The notes below the pieces were generated by a model. That model made no database searches and had not been told where the DNA came from. It was given only the letters and a program-made list of their open reading frames with translations. This document shows, one piece after another, positions 1 to 10,818 of a DNA stretch of 64,000 nucleotides. The stretch is from the NCBI GenBank assembly GCA_021373135.1, contig JAJFTH010000004.1:1-64000 (forward strand), given 5' to 3'. Every line of letters begins with the position of its first letter. Position 1 is the first letter of the stretch. The position numbers and the translations under genes are program-made. The DNA comes from Bacteroidales bacterium (GTDB taxonomy: Bacteria > Bacteroidota > Bacteroidia > Bacteroidales > UBA1402).

Positions 1-326
1 CGAATAATTTGGGGATAGTTTGTACTGGAGAAGTACCACAGACCTTATATGCCCCAAGTTGCGCACTGAAGGGGAGCGGCATGGCCGACGCCGACTTCGA
101 CGGACAGGTGCAGTGGACACGAAGAGTCCGGCAAAACAAAATATTGAAGGTTCGAAGAAACGAAATTTTTGTGCCGGAGTCGAGTGGACACAAACCTGGA
201 CTAGTGGAGGCGGAGGTTATGCCGCTGCCCGAAAGAAGCGGTACCCATTTTGCCAATACTCCACAACTTTGTAACTTGATCCCAAATATTGAGTCTAAAC
301 ATTTTTTCATACTCGCAAAATATGTC
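1..326. other. GC-rich, hairpin-rich edge region, possible structured RNA
   Basis: I see no convincing protein gene here. Bases 61-130 are 47/70 G+C, far above the surrounding sequence, and several frames stay open without resembling a known family. Paired segments are visible: 6-14 with 52-60 (9 pairs, one a G-T wobble), 22-26 with 32-36, CCGGCA 128-133 with TGCCGG 172-177, and CCGCT 222-226 with AGCGG 237-241. AGTGGACAC occurs twice (112-120 and 183-191). In an AT-leaning genome this pattern suits an RNA gene whose 5' end may lie outside the window. It does not match RNase P RNA, tmRNA, SRP RNA or 5S signatures that I can recognise. Confidence 0.3.
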
Positions 327-1418
327 TCATTCTTTCCTTCGAAGCGACGCTATCCAGGGACTCCAGATGTATCGATAAGGTTTGCTCATCTTTTTTTCCA
401 GATTGCTCAGATTGAAAGAAACATACAGAGACTGTTCGTTGTATAGTTGGTTTTCCGCAAAATGAAGGGTATACATTAATTTTGTCTGTACTACGTCGGA
501 TTGGAAGAACCGAATGTAAAAATCTGCCCGGTCATACTCAGAAGCACGATAAATGCGGTCACCCCAATACAAATCCATGCCATGATCGCGATAAAAAGCC
601 ATTTGACCATCGCCCCGATAATAACTGTTTTCCAAACCCAGGCCCCTGTATTCGATTTTTGTTTCAAACATTAGAGCATGATGCTTCAACCAGCCTGTAT
701 TTTCACCACGACCATCTTCCACCCCTACAGCCCAGCCCAAACTGGCGTCCAGTTTGTCAAATCCTGTCCGCCTGGTCAAATCCACACCGAGAGAAGTCAG
801 AAACATTCCATTATCGTGCAAGGCTTCATCAACAACCGGATTGATAACCCCTGCATAATGGAACATATAACTGAAATTTTGCACATAGAAATCCCCCAGA
901 GTCAAACGGGCTGATCCTCCCATAAAGAAAGTTTCATGCCTGACGTGTGTCTGACGGCTTGTCCAATCAAGCCATGCCCTGAAGTAAGAATCCTTGTGAT
1001 AAAATTCCCAACAAAGACCGGTCATGGTGGGACGATAATTGTTTATGGAATCCGAAAAGAGAATCCGGGGATAATCATCCAGCACCATTTTACGCGGAAA
1101 AGCCCCCATGATAAACCGGAACGGGGCATTATCGTATTCGTAATAGGCAATCGGGTTTAAATAGTCGATGGTCTTGTTACTGCCGAATTCATGCATGGCA
1201 TCCACACCGACAAAAACATGATGAATGGTATCCCAACTCAGGCCGATTTCAGGAGCGACGTGCACACCTGCCATCGTTTGAGGCATTTGGTAATTGGAAT
1301 GGCCGAATTCAGTATTGTCAAAAAATGAATTCACTCCAACTTTCCAGACCTTTTGTTGTGGGTAAGCCGACAAAATAAAAAAAACACTTAGTATGAATCC
1401 CCCAAAGACACGTTTCAT
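327..1418 (-). CDS. Predicted outer-membrane beta-barrel-like protein, function unknown
   Basis: The 363-residue product begins with a clear signal peptide (Lys-Arg, then a hydrophobic run ending about residue 20 at A-Y-P-Q). The mature part is rich in Tyr, Trp, Phe and Asp/Asn, with alternating amphipathic stretches that suggest beta strands, and it has no membrane helices. One late strand-like segment ends in L-Y-V-S-F-N-L. No catalytic motif is visible. The best guess is a porin-like or capsule-assembly-type barrel, but I do not recognise the family. The gene is followed in the same direction, across the left edge, only by the GC-rich region, and the LTA-synthase-like gene upstream is separated by 123 bp. 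Confidence 0.6.
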   Translation of the reverse strand: MKRVFGGFILSVFFILSAYPQQKVWKVGVNSFFDNTEFGHSNYQMPQTMAGVHVAPEIGLSWDTIHHVFVGVDAMHEFGSNKTIDYLNPIAYYEYDNAPFRFIMGAFPRKMVLDDYPRILFSDSINNYRPTMTGLCWEFYHKDSYFRAWLDWTSRQTHVRHETFFMGGSARLTLGDFYVQNFSYMFHYAGVINPVVDEALHDNGMFLTSLGVDLTRRTGFDKLDASLGWAVGVEDGRGENTGWLKHHALMFETKIEYRGLGLENSYYRGDGQMAFYRDHGMDLYWGDRIYRASEYDRADFYIRFFQSDVVQTKLMYTLHFAENQLYNEQSLYVSFNLSNLEKKMSKPYRYIWSPWIASLRRKE

Positions 1419-1541
1419 CTTATAAAAAATTTAATGACAGACACTCTTCCGATTAATGGACGGTAAATGTATAAAAGTTTTTTTGAAATGTTGCCGGATT
1501 GATCTGATTCGGATGCAATTCAACCGGTCACAGGACTTTTT

Positions 1542-3395
1542 TTACTTTTTCAGGAAATCTTCATGCAGATATTGGGTGAAACCCCTCGCAAACTGTAGCA
1601 GAGAATCTTTCTTTTCAGTATTGGCACCATAATAGTATTGCACTTTACCGGATCCAAGATCGGTATGGCAAGCCATTTTCTGTGAAACAAAACCCCAACC
1701 TTCGTTGTGGAAGAAGAGGGCATATTGTTTCGGACCAAAGATGTTTTTGGCGAAATAGGACGGTTTGAATTTCCAGCCCATTTGTTGCACCAGCGTCGGA
1801 CTCAGGTCCGTCTGCATACAGATGTTATTCACGACCATGGTTGTATCGACGGCACCTCCGATCCAGAACATGGGTATGTGGTAGTTCTCTAATTCTGAGA
1901 TGGCGACGGGGCCAGGTTCAATGGATGTATGATCGGCAGTAATTACCACCAGCGTATTGTCCCACATCGGACTTTTTTTCAGTCGGTCAATGAAGTGACC
2001 CAGGCAACTGTCCGAATAAGCAACCGCATTCAGGTATTTATTCCTTCTGCTGTTGCGGGAAAAACGGTTGAAAGTTGCCGGAATATCGAACGGTTCGTGA
2101 CTGCTGATGTTGTAGACGATACTGAAAAACGGTTGCTTAGACTGACTTAAATCCTGATACATGCGGTCGTACAAGTATTGGTCAGGTACACCCCAATTTT
2201 GGAGGGTCGCAATACCGATTGGAAAATCCGTCTGGGTTACGATTTTCTTCATCCCAGCCTGAATCATCAACATTTTCTGGTTATAGAAATTCGCGTCTCC
2301 GGCATAGAAAAAGGACATTTCATAGCCATGCTTTGAGAAATACATCGGCATATCATCCAGCTTTTTCATCTTGTCCGGGGCAGACATGATGGACGAGGGT
2401 TTAATCAAAGCCGGATAGGAAGCAATTAAAGAAGAAAGGCCTTTATCCGAACGGTTTCCGGGAGAATAAAAGGATGAAAAAGTGATGCCCTCCTTACAAA
2501 ATCCGTTCAGTCGCGGGGTTATACCCGGCAGTCCTCCCAACGGTTCAATCAACCTGTTGGAAAATGATTCCAGAATCACCAGAATGACATTGACCGGTTT
2601 CCCGTTTTTACTGTGTATGTAAGTCGGAGCAGAAATATTACTCAATTGATCCAAGCCGGCCATTTCCTTTTCACAAGCCTTTTGATCCATATAATGAACA
2701 GGATTGGTGTTTTTTGACTTTTGCGTGAGGGCATAGCAAAAAGTCCAGAAATAATTAAAAGCACATTGATTGGCGTATAAGTTTTCACTGAAATAGACGG
2801 TGCTGTAATTCAGGGGTGATGTACCGACACCGCTTCGGATGGGCAGGATGAGTGCCCCTGACAGAAGCAACATCAGAGGTGTTGTAATCCAGGAAGCAAA
2901 AACGCTACGTTTCGATTTGTCCCTAAGCAGTCTTCGGAACAGTAGGTAGAAACCCCAGACCAAACCGACTTCCAACACGATAATCAAAAGGACTTGCCAC
3001 CAAGTGACACAAGCCAACATACCTCCCGGATTTTCGAAACAGGGCAGTATCTGACCGTTCAACCGGCAACCCCAGGCTGGAAAAAGTCCGATATCGAGCA
3101 TTCCCAAGGCCGTGACGGCAATCAGTAACAGAAGTGTATACCACCGGATGATTTTTTCAATGAGATTGCGTTTAACGAAGGAAGTCAGTGCCAAAAGTAC
3201 ACCCGGCAACATGGTAAAGTAACCCGCTACCGAAAAATCCATTCTCGAACCATGCAGGAAAACACCTATCAGGTCTTTCCAACCAAGCGCAGCGGTGCTT
3301 CCTAAATTGGCCAGCATGAAAATCAACTTGAAAATCAAGAAGTAAAAAAACCAGAAAAGAAAATACTTCAGAAAAAAGACTATGGTACGTTTCAT
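1542..3395 (-). CDS. LTA synthase-family sulfatase/phosphoglycerol transferase-like membrane protein
   Basis: This 617-residue protein has about five transmembrane helices in the first 190 residues and then a periplasmic alkaline-phosphatase-superfamily domain from about residue 265. Visible metal and active-site motifs are V-I-L-V-I-L-E-S-F, the segment N-R-S-D-K-G-L where LtaS-type enzymes carry the nucleophile, S-S-H-E-P-F, and T-A-D-H-T-S. The nucleophile position here is Ser, whereas Thr is usual. Family members move phosphoglycerol or phosphoethanolamine head groups onto surface polymers or lipids. Gram-negative Bacteroidota lack lipoteichoic acid, so the substrate here is probably a lipid or glycan and is unknown. 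A CAAAAGTA (TACTTTTG on the minus strand) at 3422-3429 is a candidate -7 box. Confidence 0.8.
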   Translation of the reverse strand: MKRTIVFFLKYFLFWFFYFLIFKLIFMLANLGSTAALGWKDLIGVFLHGSRMDFSVAGYFTMLPGVLLALTSFVKRNLIEKIIRWYTLLLLIAVTALGMLDIGLFPAWGCRLNGQILPCFENPGGMLACVTWWQVLLIIVLEVGLVWGFYLLFRRLLRDKSKRSVFASWITTPLMLLLSGALILPIRSGVGTSPLNYSTVYFSENLYANQCAFNYFWTFCYALTQKSKNTNPVHYMDQKACEKEMAGLDQLSNISAPTYIHSKNGKPVNVILVILESFSNRLIEPLGGLPGITPRLNGFCKEGITFSSFYSPGNRSDKGLSSLIASYPALIKPSSIMSAPDKMKKLDDMPMYFSKHGYEMSFFYAGDANFYNQKMLMIQAGMKKIVTQTDFPIGIATLQNWGVPDQYLYDRMYQDLSQSKQPFFSIVYNISSHEPFDIPATFNRFSRNSRRNKYLNAVAYSDSCLGHFIDRLKKSPMWDNTLVVITADHTSIEPGPVAISELENYHIPMFWIGGAVDTTMVVNNICMQTDLSPTLVQQMGWKFKPSYFAKNIFGPKQYALFFHNEGWGFVSQKMACHTDLGSGKVQYYYGANTEKKDSLLQFARGFTQYLHEDFLKK

Positions 3396-3552
3396 GTATC
3401 AGTAAATTAATGGCGACGAGACAAAAGTAGTAAAGATATCAGAATTTACATCCTTCAATGCTTGCCCAATTCACCAAAAATTCCGTCCTTTATGGCCGAT
3501 TTTGAAATCCACGAAATCATCTCACCTATGACTTCAAAACTAAACAAAATAT

Positions 3553-6500
3553 ATGCAGACAGAAATTAAGAAAGTCCTGGTACTTGGATCAGGAGCACTC
3601 AAGATCGGACAAGCGGGAGAATTCGACTATTCAGGTTCCCAAGCTCTTAAAGCTCTTCGTGAAGAAGGCATCCGTTCCGTTCTTATCAATCCAAACATTG
3701 CCACCATCCAAACATCAGAAGGCATTGCTGATACGGTGTATTTTTTGCCTATCACTCCTTATTTTGTAGAAGAAATCATCAAAAAAGAACGGCCGGACGG
3801 AATTCTACTGGCCTTTGGCGGTCAAACATCGCTGAACTGCGGTACCGAACTTTATAACAACGGCGTATTTCAAAAATATGGTGTAAAAGTGCTTGGAACC
3901 TCGGTAGAAGCCATCATGTACACGGAAGACCGAGATCTTTTTGTCAAAAAGCTGGCAGAAGGAAAGATCAAGACACCAAACAGCCGGGCTGTAAATACCA
4001 TGGAAGATGCCATCCATGCAGCAAACGAAATCGGATTTCCCATCATGGTGCGTTCAGCCTATGTACTGGGTGGTATGGGTAGCGGTATTTCAGAAAACAT
4101 GGAAGAATTCCTGACGTTGGCTGAAAATGCTTTCTCCTTTGCTCCCCAAATTTTAGTCGAAGAATCACTCAAGGGCTGGAAAGAAATAGAATTTGAGGTA
4201 ATCCGCGACAAGAACGACCACTGTTTCACGGTTGCAAACATGGAAAACGTTGATCCGCTGGGTATCCACACCGGAGAATCCATTGTTGTCGCACCGACCT
4301 GTTCGCTTAACCAAACAGAAATAGACCTGCTCGTCGGCCTTTCCACCAAATGTGTACGTCACCTCGGCATTGTCGGTGAATGTAACATCCAATTCGCTTT
4401 CAATTCAGAAACCGATGACTATCGTGTCATCGAAGTGAACGCACGCATGAGTCGTTCTTCTGCTCTGGCTTCAAAAGCAACAGGTTACCCACTCGCATTT
4501 GTTGCAGCCAAGCTGGCTTTAGGTTATGGGTTGGAGGAAATCGGCGAAATGGGCACCACCAATTCTGCATATGTTGCTCCTTCACTCGATTACATCATTT
4601 GCAAGATACCACGCTGGGACTTATCTAAATTCGCCGGCGTTTCCAGAGAAATCGGTTCATCCATGAAATCTGTGGGTGAAATCATGTCCATTGGTAAGTC
4701 CTTCGAAGAAATCATTCAAAAAGGTCTGCGTATGATTGGACAGGGTATGCACGGATTTGTCGGCAACGATGATTTGGATTTTGAGGACCTTGACAAGGAA
4801 CTTTCCAATCCGACAGATTTACGTATTTTCTCCATTGCCAATGCATTCGAGGCAGGCTATACCATTGATCGCATCTATGATTTGACAAAGATCGACCCTT
4901 GGTTCCTTGGAAAACTGAAAAACATCTTTGATTATTCCAAAAAGCTTGAAAAATACAACAAGATTGAAAATTTGCCGACAGACGTTTTGACAGAGGCCAA
5001 ACGTCTTGGTTTCTCCGACTTTCAGATTGCCCGTTTCGTGGAACATCCATCCGGAAACATGAACAAGGATTTGCTCAGAGTTCGTACCCTTCGTAAGAAA
5101 CTGAACATACTTCCTACTGTAAAACGTATCCCAACCGTTGCTTCCGAGCATCCGGAACTGACGAACTACTTATACATGACCTATGATGGCACCGAACACG
5201 ACATTCCTTTCTACAAGAATGAAAAGTCCGTAATCGTGTTGGGCTCGGGAGCATACCGCATCGGTAGTTCCGTTGAATTCGACTGGTGCTCTGTCAATGC
5301 TGTTCAGACAGCCCGTAAGCTGGGTTACAAATCCATCATGATCAACTACAACCCTGAAACGGTTTCTACAGACTACGACATGTGCGACCGTCTGTACTTT
5401 GACGAACTGACCTTTGAACGTGTTCTCGATGTTGTTGACCTGGAACAGGCAAAAGGTGTGATTGTATCTGTCGGTGGTCAGATTCCGAACAACCTGGCCA
5501 TGAAACTGCATCGTCAGGCAGTGCCCATCCTGGGAACATCTCCTATCTCCATCGACCGTGCAGAAAACCGTCACAAGTTTTCCAGCATGCTTGACCAACT
5601 GGGTATTGACCAACCGGAATGGAAAGAAATCCTCAGTATGGAAGAGCTCACCGAGTTTACACAGAAAGTGGGTTATCCTGTACTGGTTCGTCCTTCTTAT
5701 GTGCTTTCCGGTGCTGCCATGAATGTTTGCTACGACGACGAAGAGTTACTGGAATACCTCAAGAAAGCCGAAAATGTTTCCAAAGAATATCCGGTGGTCG
5801 TTTCCAAATTCATGCAGAATGCCAAGGAAATCGAATTCGACGCTGTTGCCAGCAATGGCGAAGTTGTTGAATACGCCATTTCCGAACACGTGGAATTTGC
5901 CGGCGTTCACTCCGGTGACGCGACCTTGGTTTTCCCTGTTCAGAAAATTTATTTCGAAACAGCACGCCGCATCAAGAAAATCAGCCAAAAGATTGCAAAA
6001 GAGCTCAACATCAGCGGACCCTTCAACATTCAATACCTGGCCAAGAACAACGATGTGAAAGTCATCGAATGTAACTTACGTGCATCCAGAAGTTTCCCAT
6101 TCGTTTCCAAGGTCTTGAAACGCAACTTTATTGATACAGCAACACGCATCATGCTTGATGCTCCTTATACCAAACCGGACAGTTCAGCATTTGACATCGA
6201 CCGGATCGGTGTCAAAGCTTCTCAATTTTCCTTCTCCCGTTTGCACAAGGCAGACCCTGTTTTGGGTGTTGACATGTCTTCGACCGGTGAAGTCGGTTGC
6301 ATCGGAGACACTTTCTCTGAAGCTTTGCTGACATCTATGGTTGCTACCGGATTTGAAATTCCGAATCCAAAGAAAGGCATCATGATTTCTTCCGGCGGTC
6401 CTAAATCAAAGGTTGACTTGCTGGACAGTGCTAAATTGCTGCAAGAAAATGGTTACAAGATTTACGCTACTGCCGGTACTTGCAAATTCTTCGAAGAAAA

Positions 6501-6774
6501 CGACGTAAAAGCCATCGAAGTAGCTTGGCCGGATGAAAAGGAACATGGTGAAAACATCATGGAGATGATTTCAAAACATAAGTTCGATTTGATTGTCAAC
6601 ATTCCTAAAAACTTGACCAAACGCGAATTGACCAATGGATACAAAATCAGACGTGGGGCTATTGACCACAATATTCCGTTGATTACAAATTCGAGGTTGG
6701 CAAGTGCGTTTATTGAGGCTTTTTGCTCCATGAAGGAGACTGATATCCAAATCAAGAGCTGGCAAGAATATTAG
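3553..6774 (+). CDS. carB: Carbamoyl-phosphate synthase large subunit
   Basis: The 1073-residue product has the same length as the Escherichia coli enzyme and the duplicated architecture of the family: two synthetase halves (from [17 protein letters not shown] near residue 10 and [10 protein letters not shown] near residue 560), each with an ATP-grasp fold, then a C-terminal MGS-like allosteric domain. It makes carbamoyl phosphate from bicarbonate, ammonia and two ATP for pyrimidines and arginine. The small subunit carA is not in the window. Its stop codon overlaps the stop of obg tail to tail by 4 bp, and no terminator is visible between them. Confidence 0.97.
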   Translation: MQTEIKKVLVLGSGALKIGQAGEFDYSGSQALKALREEGIRSVLINPNIATIQTSEGIADTVYFLPITPYFVEEIIKKERPDGILLAFGGQTSLNCGTELYNNGVFQKYGVKVLGTSVEAIMYTEDRDLFVKKLAEGKIKTPNSRAVNTMEDAIHAANEIGFPIMVRSAYVLGGMGSGISENMEEFLTLAENAFSFAPQILVEESLKGWKEIEFEVIRDKNDHCFTVANMENVDPLGIHTGESIVVAPTCSLNQTEIDLLVGLSTKCVRHLGIVGECNIQFAFNSETDDYRVIEVNARMSRSSALASKATGYPLAFVAAKLALGYGLEEIGEMGTTNSAYVAPSLDYIICKIPRWDLSKFAGVSREIGSSMKSVGEIMSIGKSFEEIIQKGLRMIGQGMHGFVGNDDLDFEDLDKELSNPTDLRIFSIANAFEAGYTIDRIYDLTKIDPWFLGKLKNIFDYSKKLEKYNKIENLPTDVLTEAKRLGFSDFQIARFVEHPSGNMNKDLLRVRTLRKKLNILPTVKRIPTVASEHPELTNYLYMTYDGTEHDIPFYKNEKSVIVLGSGAYRIGSSVEFDWCSVNAVQTARKLGYKSIMINYNPETVSTDYDMCDRLYFDELTFERVLDVVDLEQAKGVIVSVGGQIPNNLAMKLHRQAVPILGTSPISIDRAENRHKFSSMLDQLGIDQPEWKEILSMEELTEFTQKVGYPVLVRPSYVLSGAAMNVCYDDEELLEYLKKAENVSKEYPVVVSKFMQNAKEIEFDAVASNGEVVEYAISEHVEFAGVHSGDATLVFPVQKIYFETARRIKKISQKIAKELNISGPFNIQYLAKNNDVKVIECNLRASRSFPFVSKVLKRNFIDTATRIMLDAPYTKPDSSAFDIDRIGVKASQFSFSRLHKADPVLGVDMSSTGEVGCIGDTFSEALLTSMVATGFEIPNPKKGIMISSGGPKSKVDLLDSAKLLQENGYKIYATAGTCKFFEENDVKAIEVAWPDEKEHGENIMEMISKHKFDLIVNIPKNLTKRELTNGYKIRRGAIDHNIPLITNSRLASAFIEAFCSMKETDIQIKSWQEY

Positions 6775-7937
6775 TAATTCTTGCCAGTATCTTCCCAGCC
6801 AGGTTCAACGTTTTCGATAAACTTGATGTCATCGTTGATGCCATATTCGTACGGATCATCCTCAAGGACGATTTCATCATCCAAATCTTCAGAATCTTTA
6901 GGCAAAACAGCAATCGGCCGGTGGGAAATTGTCTGGACACGATTGGACTCATCGTTGAGTTCCTTCCATAGCAGATCCTTTAACTCTGTAAGGCCAAAAC
7001 CGGCGACCGACGAAATAAAAATATAGGGAACGTCAGGCAGGTCCTTGCTAATCTCCCGCATCAATTCCTCATCCAACATATCACATTTGCTGATAGCCAG
7101 GATGCGTTGCTTGTCAAGCAATTCCGGATTATACTGAGACAACTCGTTCAAAAGGATATGGTAATCTTCATGAATATTTTTGCTATCTGCCGGAATCATA
7201 AACAGCAATACGGAATTCCGTTCAATGTGGCGCAGGAAGCGCAAGCCTAAACCACGGCCTTCGGATGCTCCTTCTATGATGCCCGGGATATCTGCCATGA
7301 CGAAAGATTTTCCGTCACGATAAGGCACAATCCCGAGATTCGGTTCAAGTGTCGTAAAAGGATAATCCGCAATTTTGGGCTTAGCTGCAGAAATGGACGA
7401 CAAAAGTGTAGATTTTCCGGCATTCGGAAAACCGACCAAACCTATGTCTGCCAAAAGTTTCAATTCCAAAACGACATTGCATTCTTCCATGGGTTCACCG
7501 GGTTGTGAAAAACGGGGAGTTTGATTGGTGGCTGTACGAAAATTCCAATTGCCTAATCCTCCACGTCCGCCTTTCAGTAGAATGACCTCTTGCCCTGGTT
7601 TATTGACCTCACACAAGAACTCACCTGTTTCAGCATGATATGCCACTGTACCTACAGGAACATCAATATAGACATCCTCTCCAGACTTGCCTGAACTGCG
7701 CGAACCGGTGCCACTTGCACCATGTTCGGCAAAAACATGACGGGCATAGCGCAAATGAAGCAGTGTCCAGAAATTGGTATTCGCGCGTAGAATGACGTCT
7801 CCGCCCTTTCCGCCGTCACCACCGTCAGGACCGCCTCTTGGAATATATTTTTCCCGATGATAATGGGTAGACCCGGGGCCACCTTTTCCGGAGCGGCAGT
7901 AAATCTTAACGTAATCGACAAAGTTGCTTTCCGCCAT
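6771..7937 (-). CDS. obg: Obg-family GTPase
   Basis: The 388-residue protein has the glycine-rich Obg fold over residues 1-160 ([13 protein letters not shown]) and a GTPase domain with G1 at 169-177 (GFPNAGKST), G3 D-I-P-G-I and G4 S-K-C-D. The tail is acidic (about residues 345-388) rather than an OCT domain. Obg proteins bind the 50S ribosomal subunit and link ribosome assembly to growth and stress. The gene is followed upstream on the same strand by adk and hpt, with short gaps (30 and 27 bp), so the three probably form an operon hpt-adk-obg. Confidence 0.95.
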   Translation of the reverse strand: MAESNFVDYVKIYCRSGKGGPGSTHYHREKYIPRGGPDGGDGGKGGDVILRANTNFWTLLHLRYARHVFAEHGASGTGSRSSGKSGEDVYIDVPVGTVAYHAETGEFLCEVNKPGQEVILLKGGRGGLGNWNFRTATNQTPRFSQPGEPMEECNVVLELKLLADIGLVGFPNAGKSTLLSSISAAKPKIADYPFTTLEPNLGIVPYRDGKSFVMADIPGIIEGASEGRGLGLRFLRHIERNSVLLFMIPADSKNIHEDYHILLNELSQYNPELLDKQRILAISKCDMLDEELMREISKDLPDVPYIFISSVAGFGLTELKDLLWKELNDESNRVQTISHRPIAVLPKDSEDLDDEIVLEDDPYEYGINDDIKFIENVEPGWEDTGKNY

Positions 7938-7967
7938 AATTTTGTTTAATGTAAGTTTGCTCCTAAA

Positions 7968-8537
7968 TTAAAGAGCATCTATAGCCTTGGTAATACGGGC
8001 AAAAATTTCATTCATGGTACCGAGCCCCTCAATATCTATTGCCAGGCCTTCTTTTTTGTAGAAGTCCTTTACGGGAGCTGTCTGTGAATGATATACCTGA
8101 ATACGTTTCTGAATCGTTTCTAAATGATCGTCTGATCTCCCCGATGTTTTGCCACGATTCAACAGACGTGCTATCAATTCTTCTTCAGTAACGTTGAGAT
8201 CCAACATGACAGATACTTTCATATCACGTTCCGCCAGCATAACCTTTAACGCTTCTGCCTGCGCAGTTGTTCTGGGAAAACCATCAAAAATATAACCTTT
8301 TTTATTCATCTTGGTATCCAACACTTTAGCCAGCATGCTGATGATCAGTTCATCGGGCACCAAATTCCCCTGACTGGTGTAAGATTCAATCAATTTACCC
8401 AAATCACTCTGAGTCTTTTGTTCGGCACGCAACAGATCACCTGTTGACAAATGTTCCAAACCATACTTTTCAACGATAAACGCACTCTGTGTCCCTTTTC
8501 CGGAACCCGGAGCACCGAATATAATCACATTTAACAT
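7968..8537 (-). CDS. adk: Adenylate kinase
   Basis: This 189-residue enzyme converts ATP + AMP to two ADP in the cytosol. The P-loop G-A-P-G-S-G-K-G-T is at residues 8-16, followed by the AMP-binding segment S-T-G-D-L-L-R, the G-F-P-R-T motif and a short LID (L-L-N-R-G-K-T-S-G-R-S-D-D), as in the short-LID class common in Bacteroidota. The gene lies between hpt and obg with small intergenic gaps, fitting one transcription unit. Confidence 0.96.
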   Translation of the reverse strand: MLNVIIFGAPGSGKGTQSAFIVEKYGLEHLSTGDLLRAEQKTQSDLGKLIESYTSQGNLVPDELIISMLAKVLDTKMNKKGYIFDGFPRTTAQAEALKVMLAERDMKVSVMLDLNVTEEELIARLLNRGKTSGRSDDHLETIQKRIQVYHSQTAPVKDFYKKEGLAIDIEGLGTMNEIFARITKAIDAL

Positions 8538-8564
8538 TTCCTATGGACTTTAACAAACAATTTA

Positions 8565-9101
8565 TCATTTAACAAGGGTATATACTTCTCCAAAATTGCG
8601 TCCATACCCGTCATAATCCAAACCGTAACCTACTACGAAATCGTTTGGAATTTCAAAAGCGACATAATCCAGCTTCAAATTGCATTGCAAGGATCCAGGC
8701 TTGAATAAAAAAGTGGCTATGCGGATTTCTTTTGGATTTCTGGAGGACAGGGATTCCAAAAGTTGTTGCATAGTGCGACCTGAATCAACGATATCTTCCA
8801 CGATAACGACTGTCCTGCCATCAATGCGTTCACTCAAGCCGAATACTTCTTTTACCTTACCGCCACTTTGCATCCCCTGATATGAAGTGAGTTTCACAAA
8901 ACAGATTTCGCATGGAATAGTGATGTTCTTCATCAAATCCGCAGCAAACATGAAAGAACCGTTCAAAACTGCCAAAAAAAGAGGATTTTTACCTTCAAAG
9001 TCTTTATTGATTTTGTCGGCAATATCTTTTATGGATCCTTTTATTTCCGCTTCAGAAAGTAAAAGTTTAAATTCCTTATCTTTAACAATAATATTTTTCA
9101 T
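8565..9101 (-). CDS. hpt: Hypoxanthine phosphoribosyltransferase
   Basis: The protein salvages hypoxanthine and guanine using PRPP. The PRPP-binding loop V-V-I-V-E-D-I-V-D-S-G-R-T is diagnostic. I place the start at the ATG at 9101 (178 residues, M-K-N-I-I-V). A longer reading frame to 9176 exists, but its extra 25 residues do not resemble the family, and a candidate -7 promoter box (TAAATTTG on the minus strand, 9137-9144) lies inside that extension. An AG-rich run precedes the chosen ATG. It is the first gene of the hpt-adk-obg group. Confidence 0.93.
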   Translation of the reverse strand: MKNIIVKDKEFKLLLSEAEIKGSIKDIADKINKDFEGKNPLFLAVLNGSFMFAADLMKNITIPCEICFVKLTSYQGMQSGGKVKEVFGLSERIDGRTVVIVEDIVDSGRTMQQLLESLSSRNPKEIRIATFLFKPGSLQCNLKLDYVAFEIPNDFVVGYGLDYDGYGRNFGEVYTLVK

Positions 9102-9255
9102 TTTCCCTCTCTTTTCCGGTAAGCAAAAAGAAGCTGCAAATTTAGTGAAAATTATCAAAGGAGCCCTTATATCCATGTTTTTTTTCTAAGTTTGCATTTG
9201 GTTAATCAGTTTATTTCAAAACACCATATTATTTCAATCCGATCATTATTATCGT

Positions 9256-10779
9256 ATGAAAATTTTTACAACCAGTCAAATCAAGGATCTTGATGCAAAG
9301 ACCATCAAACTGGAAGGCATAACCTCTTCCGACCTGATGGATCGTGCAGCACTGGCTCTTTTCAAACGGATCGCTGAAGAAATCAAACCGACAGAGACTA
9401 TTCTGGTCATTGCCGGTCCAGGAAACAACGGAGGAGATGCGCTGGCTATTGCCCGTTTGCTTATCAAGGCGGGATATCAGGTCCAAACCATCGTTTGTAA
9501 TCTGAAAACACTGTCCAATGATGCATCCATCCAATTTGACAGACTGCAGGAAGTTCCCGCTGCCCGAATAACTTGCCTGAAACAGGCAGAGAACTTATCC
9601 CTCTTTGAAGGTTATGATTATATCATAGACGGATTGTTCGGCTCCGGATTGAACCGTCCCCTGGAAGGGTTCTACGCTGAAATCGTACATTGGATGAATC
9701 TGCAAGATGCCGTAAAAATATCGATAGATCTTCCCAGTGGACTTTTTGGGGAGGACAACAGAATGAACATACACGAAAACATGGTCTGTGCAGATCTGGT
9801 TTTGGGATTGCAATTTCCAAGACTTTCTTTCTTCTTGGCTGAAAATGAGCGATACATCAAAGATTGGGAATTGATTGACATAACCATACATCCTCAAGCC
9901 ATCAAAGAGACGGCTACCCCTTTTTCTTTTACAAAGATGGAAGACATCTGCCCCATGTTAAAAAAACGTTCCAAATTTTCTCACAAGGGCACTTTTGGAA
10001 AAGGTCTCTTGATCGCGGGCAGTCCGGGAATGATGGGTGCTGCTATTTTAGCAGCCAAAGGCGCATTGCGCTCAGGTATCGGCCTTCTGAGTGTCCGTAT
10101 TCCTGCATTAGAAACAGCCATTTTGCAAACTGCTGTTCCGGAAGCAATTGTTGATTCCTATGATTCCGGTTTTTTTTATGAGACTTCCGATCCGATTGTT
10201 CCGGCCTCTTTTTCCGCCATCGCTGTTGGACCTGGTATTAGGACAGGAGATGCACAAGCCTCATCATTGGAAAATTTCCTGAAAGAATGTCCCGATAATC
10301 TGATTCTTGATGCAGATGCACTGAATTTACTTTCCGAAAACAGAAAATTATTGAAACTTCTCCCCAAAAACACCATTTTAACCCCACATCCCAAAGAGTT
10401 TGACCGGATGGCAGGCACACCTTCACAATCCGGTTACGAACGCCTGAGGAAAGCGATGGATTTTGCACACGAATATCAGGTTTATGTTGTGTTGAAAGGC
10501 GCCTATACGGCATGTATCACTCCTGAAGGTCATTGTTCCTTCAATTCCACTGGAAATCCAGGCATGGCGACAGGTGGAAGCGGAGACATTTTGACCGGAA
10601 TTGTCGTATCTTTGCTGGCTCAGGGATACCAAGCGGAAGAAGCCTGCAAAATAGGCGTTTACCTGCACGGTTTAAGCGGAGATTTAGCCTTGGATTGTCA
10701 ATCGCAGGAAAGCTTACTGCCAAGTGACATTGCTCAGAACCTCGGAAAGGCATTCAATCTTTTGCATAAAAAACATTAG
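9256..10779 (+). CDS. nnr: Bifunctional NAD(P)H-hydrate epimerase/ADP-dependent NAD(P)H-hydrate dehydratase
   Basis: The 507-residue protein is the usual bacterial fusion that repairs hydrated NADH and NADPH. The N-terminal YjeF_N epimerase part (residues 1-210) shows G-P-G-N-N-G-G-D-A-L and I-D-L-P-S-G. The C-terminal carbohydrate-kinase-like dehydratase part shows the segment starting at K-G-L-L-I-A-G-S-P-G, then L-D-A-D-A-L-N, and the ATP/ADP motif N-P-G-M-A-T-G-G-S-G-D. It is divergent from hpt and 39 bp upstream of the DUF4831 gene, so the two may be co-transcribed. Confidence 0.95.
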   Translation: MKIFTTSQIKDLDAKTIKLEGITSSDLMDRAALALFKRIAEEIKPTETILVIAGPGNNGGDALAIARLLIKAGYQVQTIVCNLKTLSNDASIQFDRLQEVPAARITCLKQAENLSLFEGYDYIIDGLFGSGLNRPLEGFYAEIVHWMNLQDAVKISIDLPSGLFGEDNRMNIHENMVCADLVLGLQFPRLSFFLAENERYIKDWELIDITIHPQAIKETATPFSFTKMEDICPMLKKRSKFSHKGTFGKGLLIAGSPGMMGAAILAAKGALRSGIGLLSVRIPALETAILQTAVPEAIVDSYDSGFFYETSDPIVPASFSAIAVGPGIRTGDAQASSLENFLKECPDNLILDADALNLLSENRKLLKLLPKNTILTPHPKEFDRMAGTPSQSGYERLRKAMDFAHEYQVYVVLKGAYTACITPEGHCSFNSTGNPGMATGGSGDILTGIVVSLLAQGYQAEEACKIGVYLHGLSGDLALDCQSQESLLPSDIAQNLGKAFNLLHKKH

Positions 10780-10818
10780 ATATCAAATTTTCTAAAATAA
10801 CATATTAAAACAAACTCT

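Noticed and set aside
9..446. Long plus-strand frame at the left edge containing M-A-D-A-D-F-D-G, reminiscent of a gyrase-like D-A-D-V-D-G motif
   Set aside because: The motif stands alone, the rest of the frame resembles no topoisomerase, and the frame runs antisense into the beta-barrel-like gene. I treat it as chance within a GC-rich, probably structured region.
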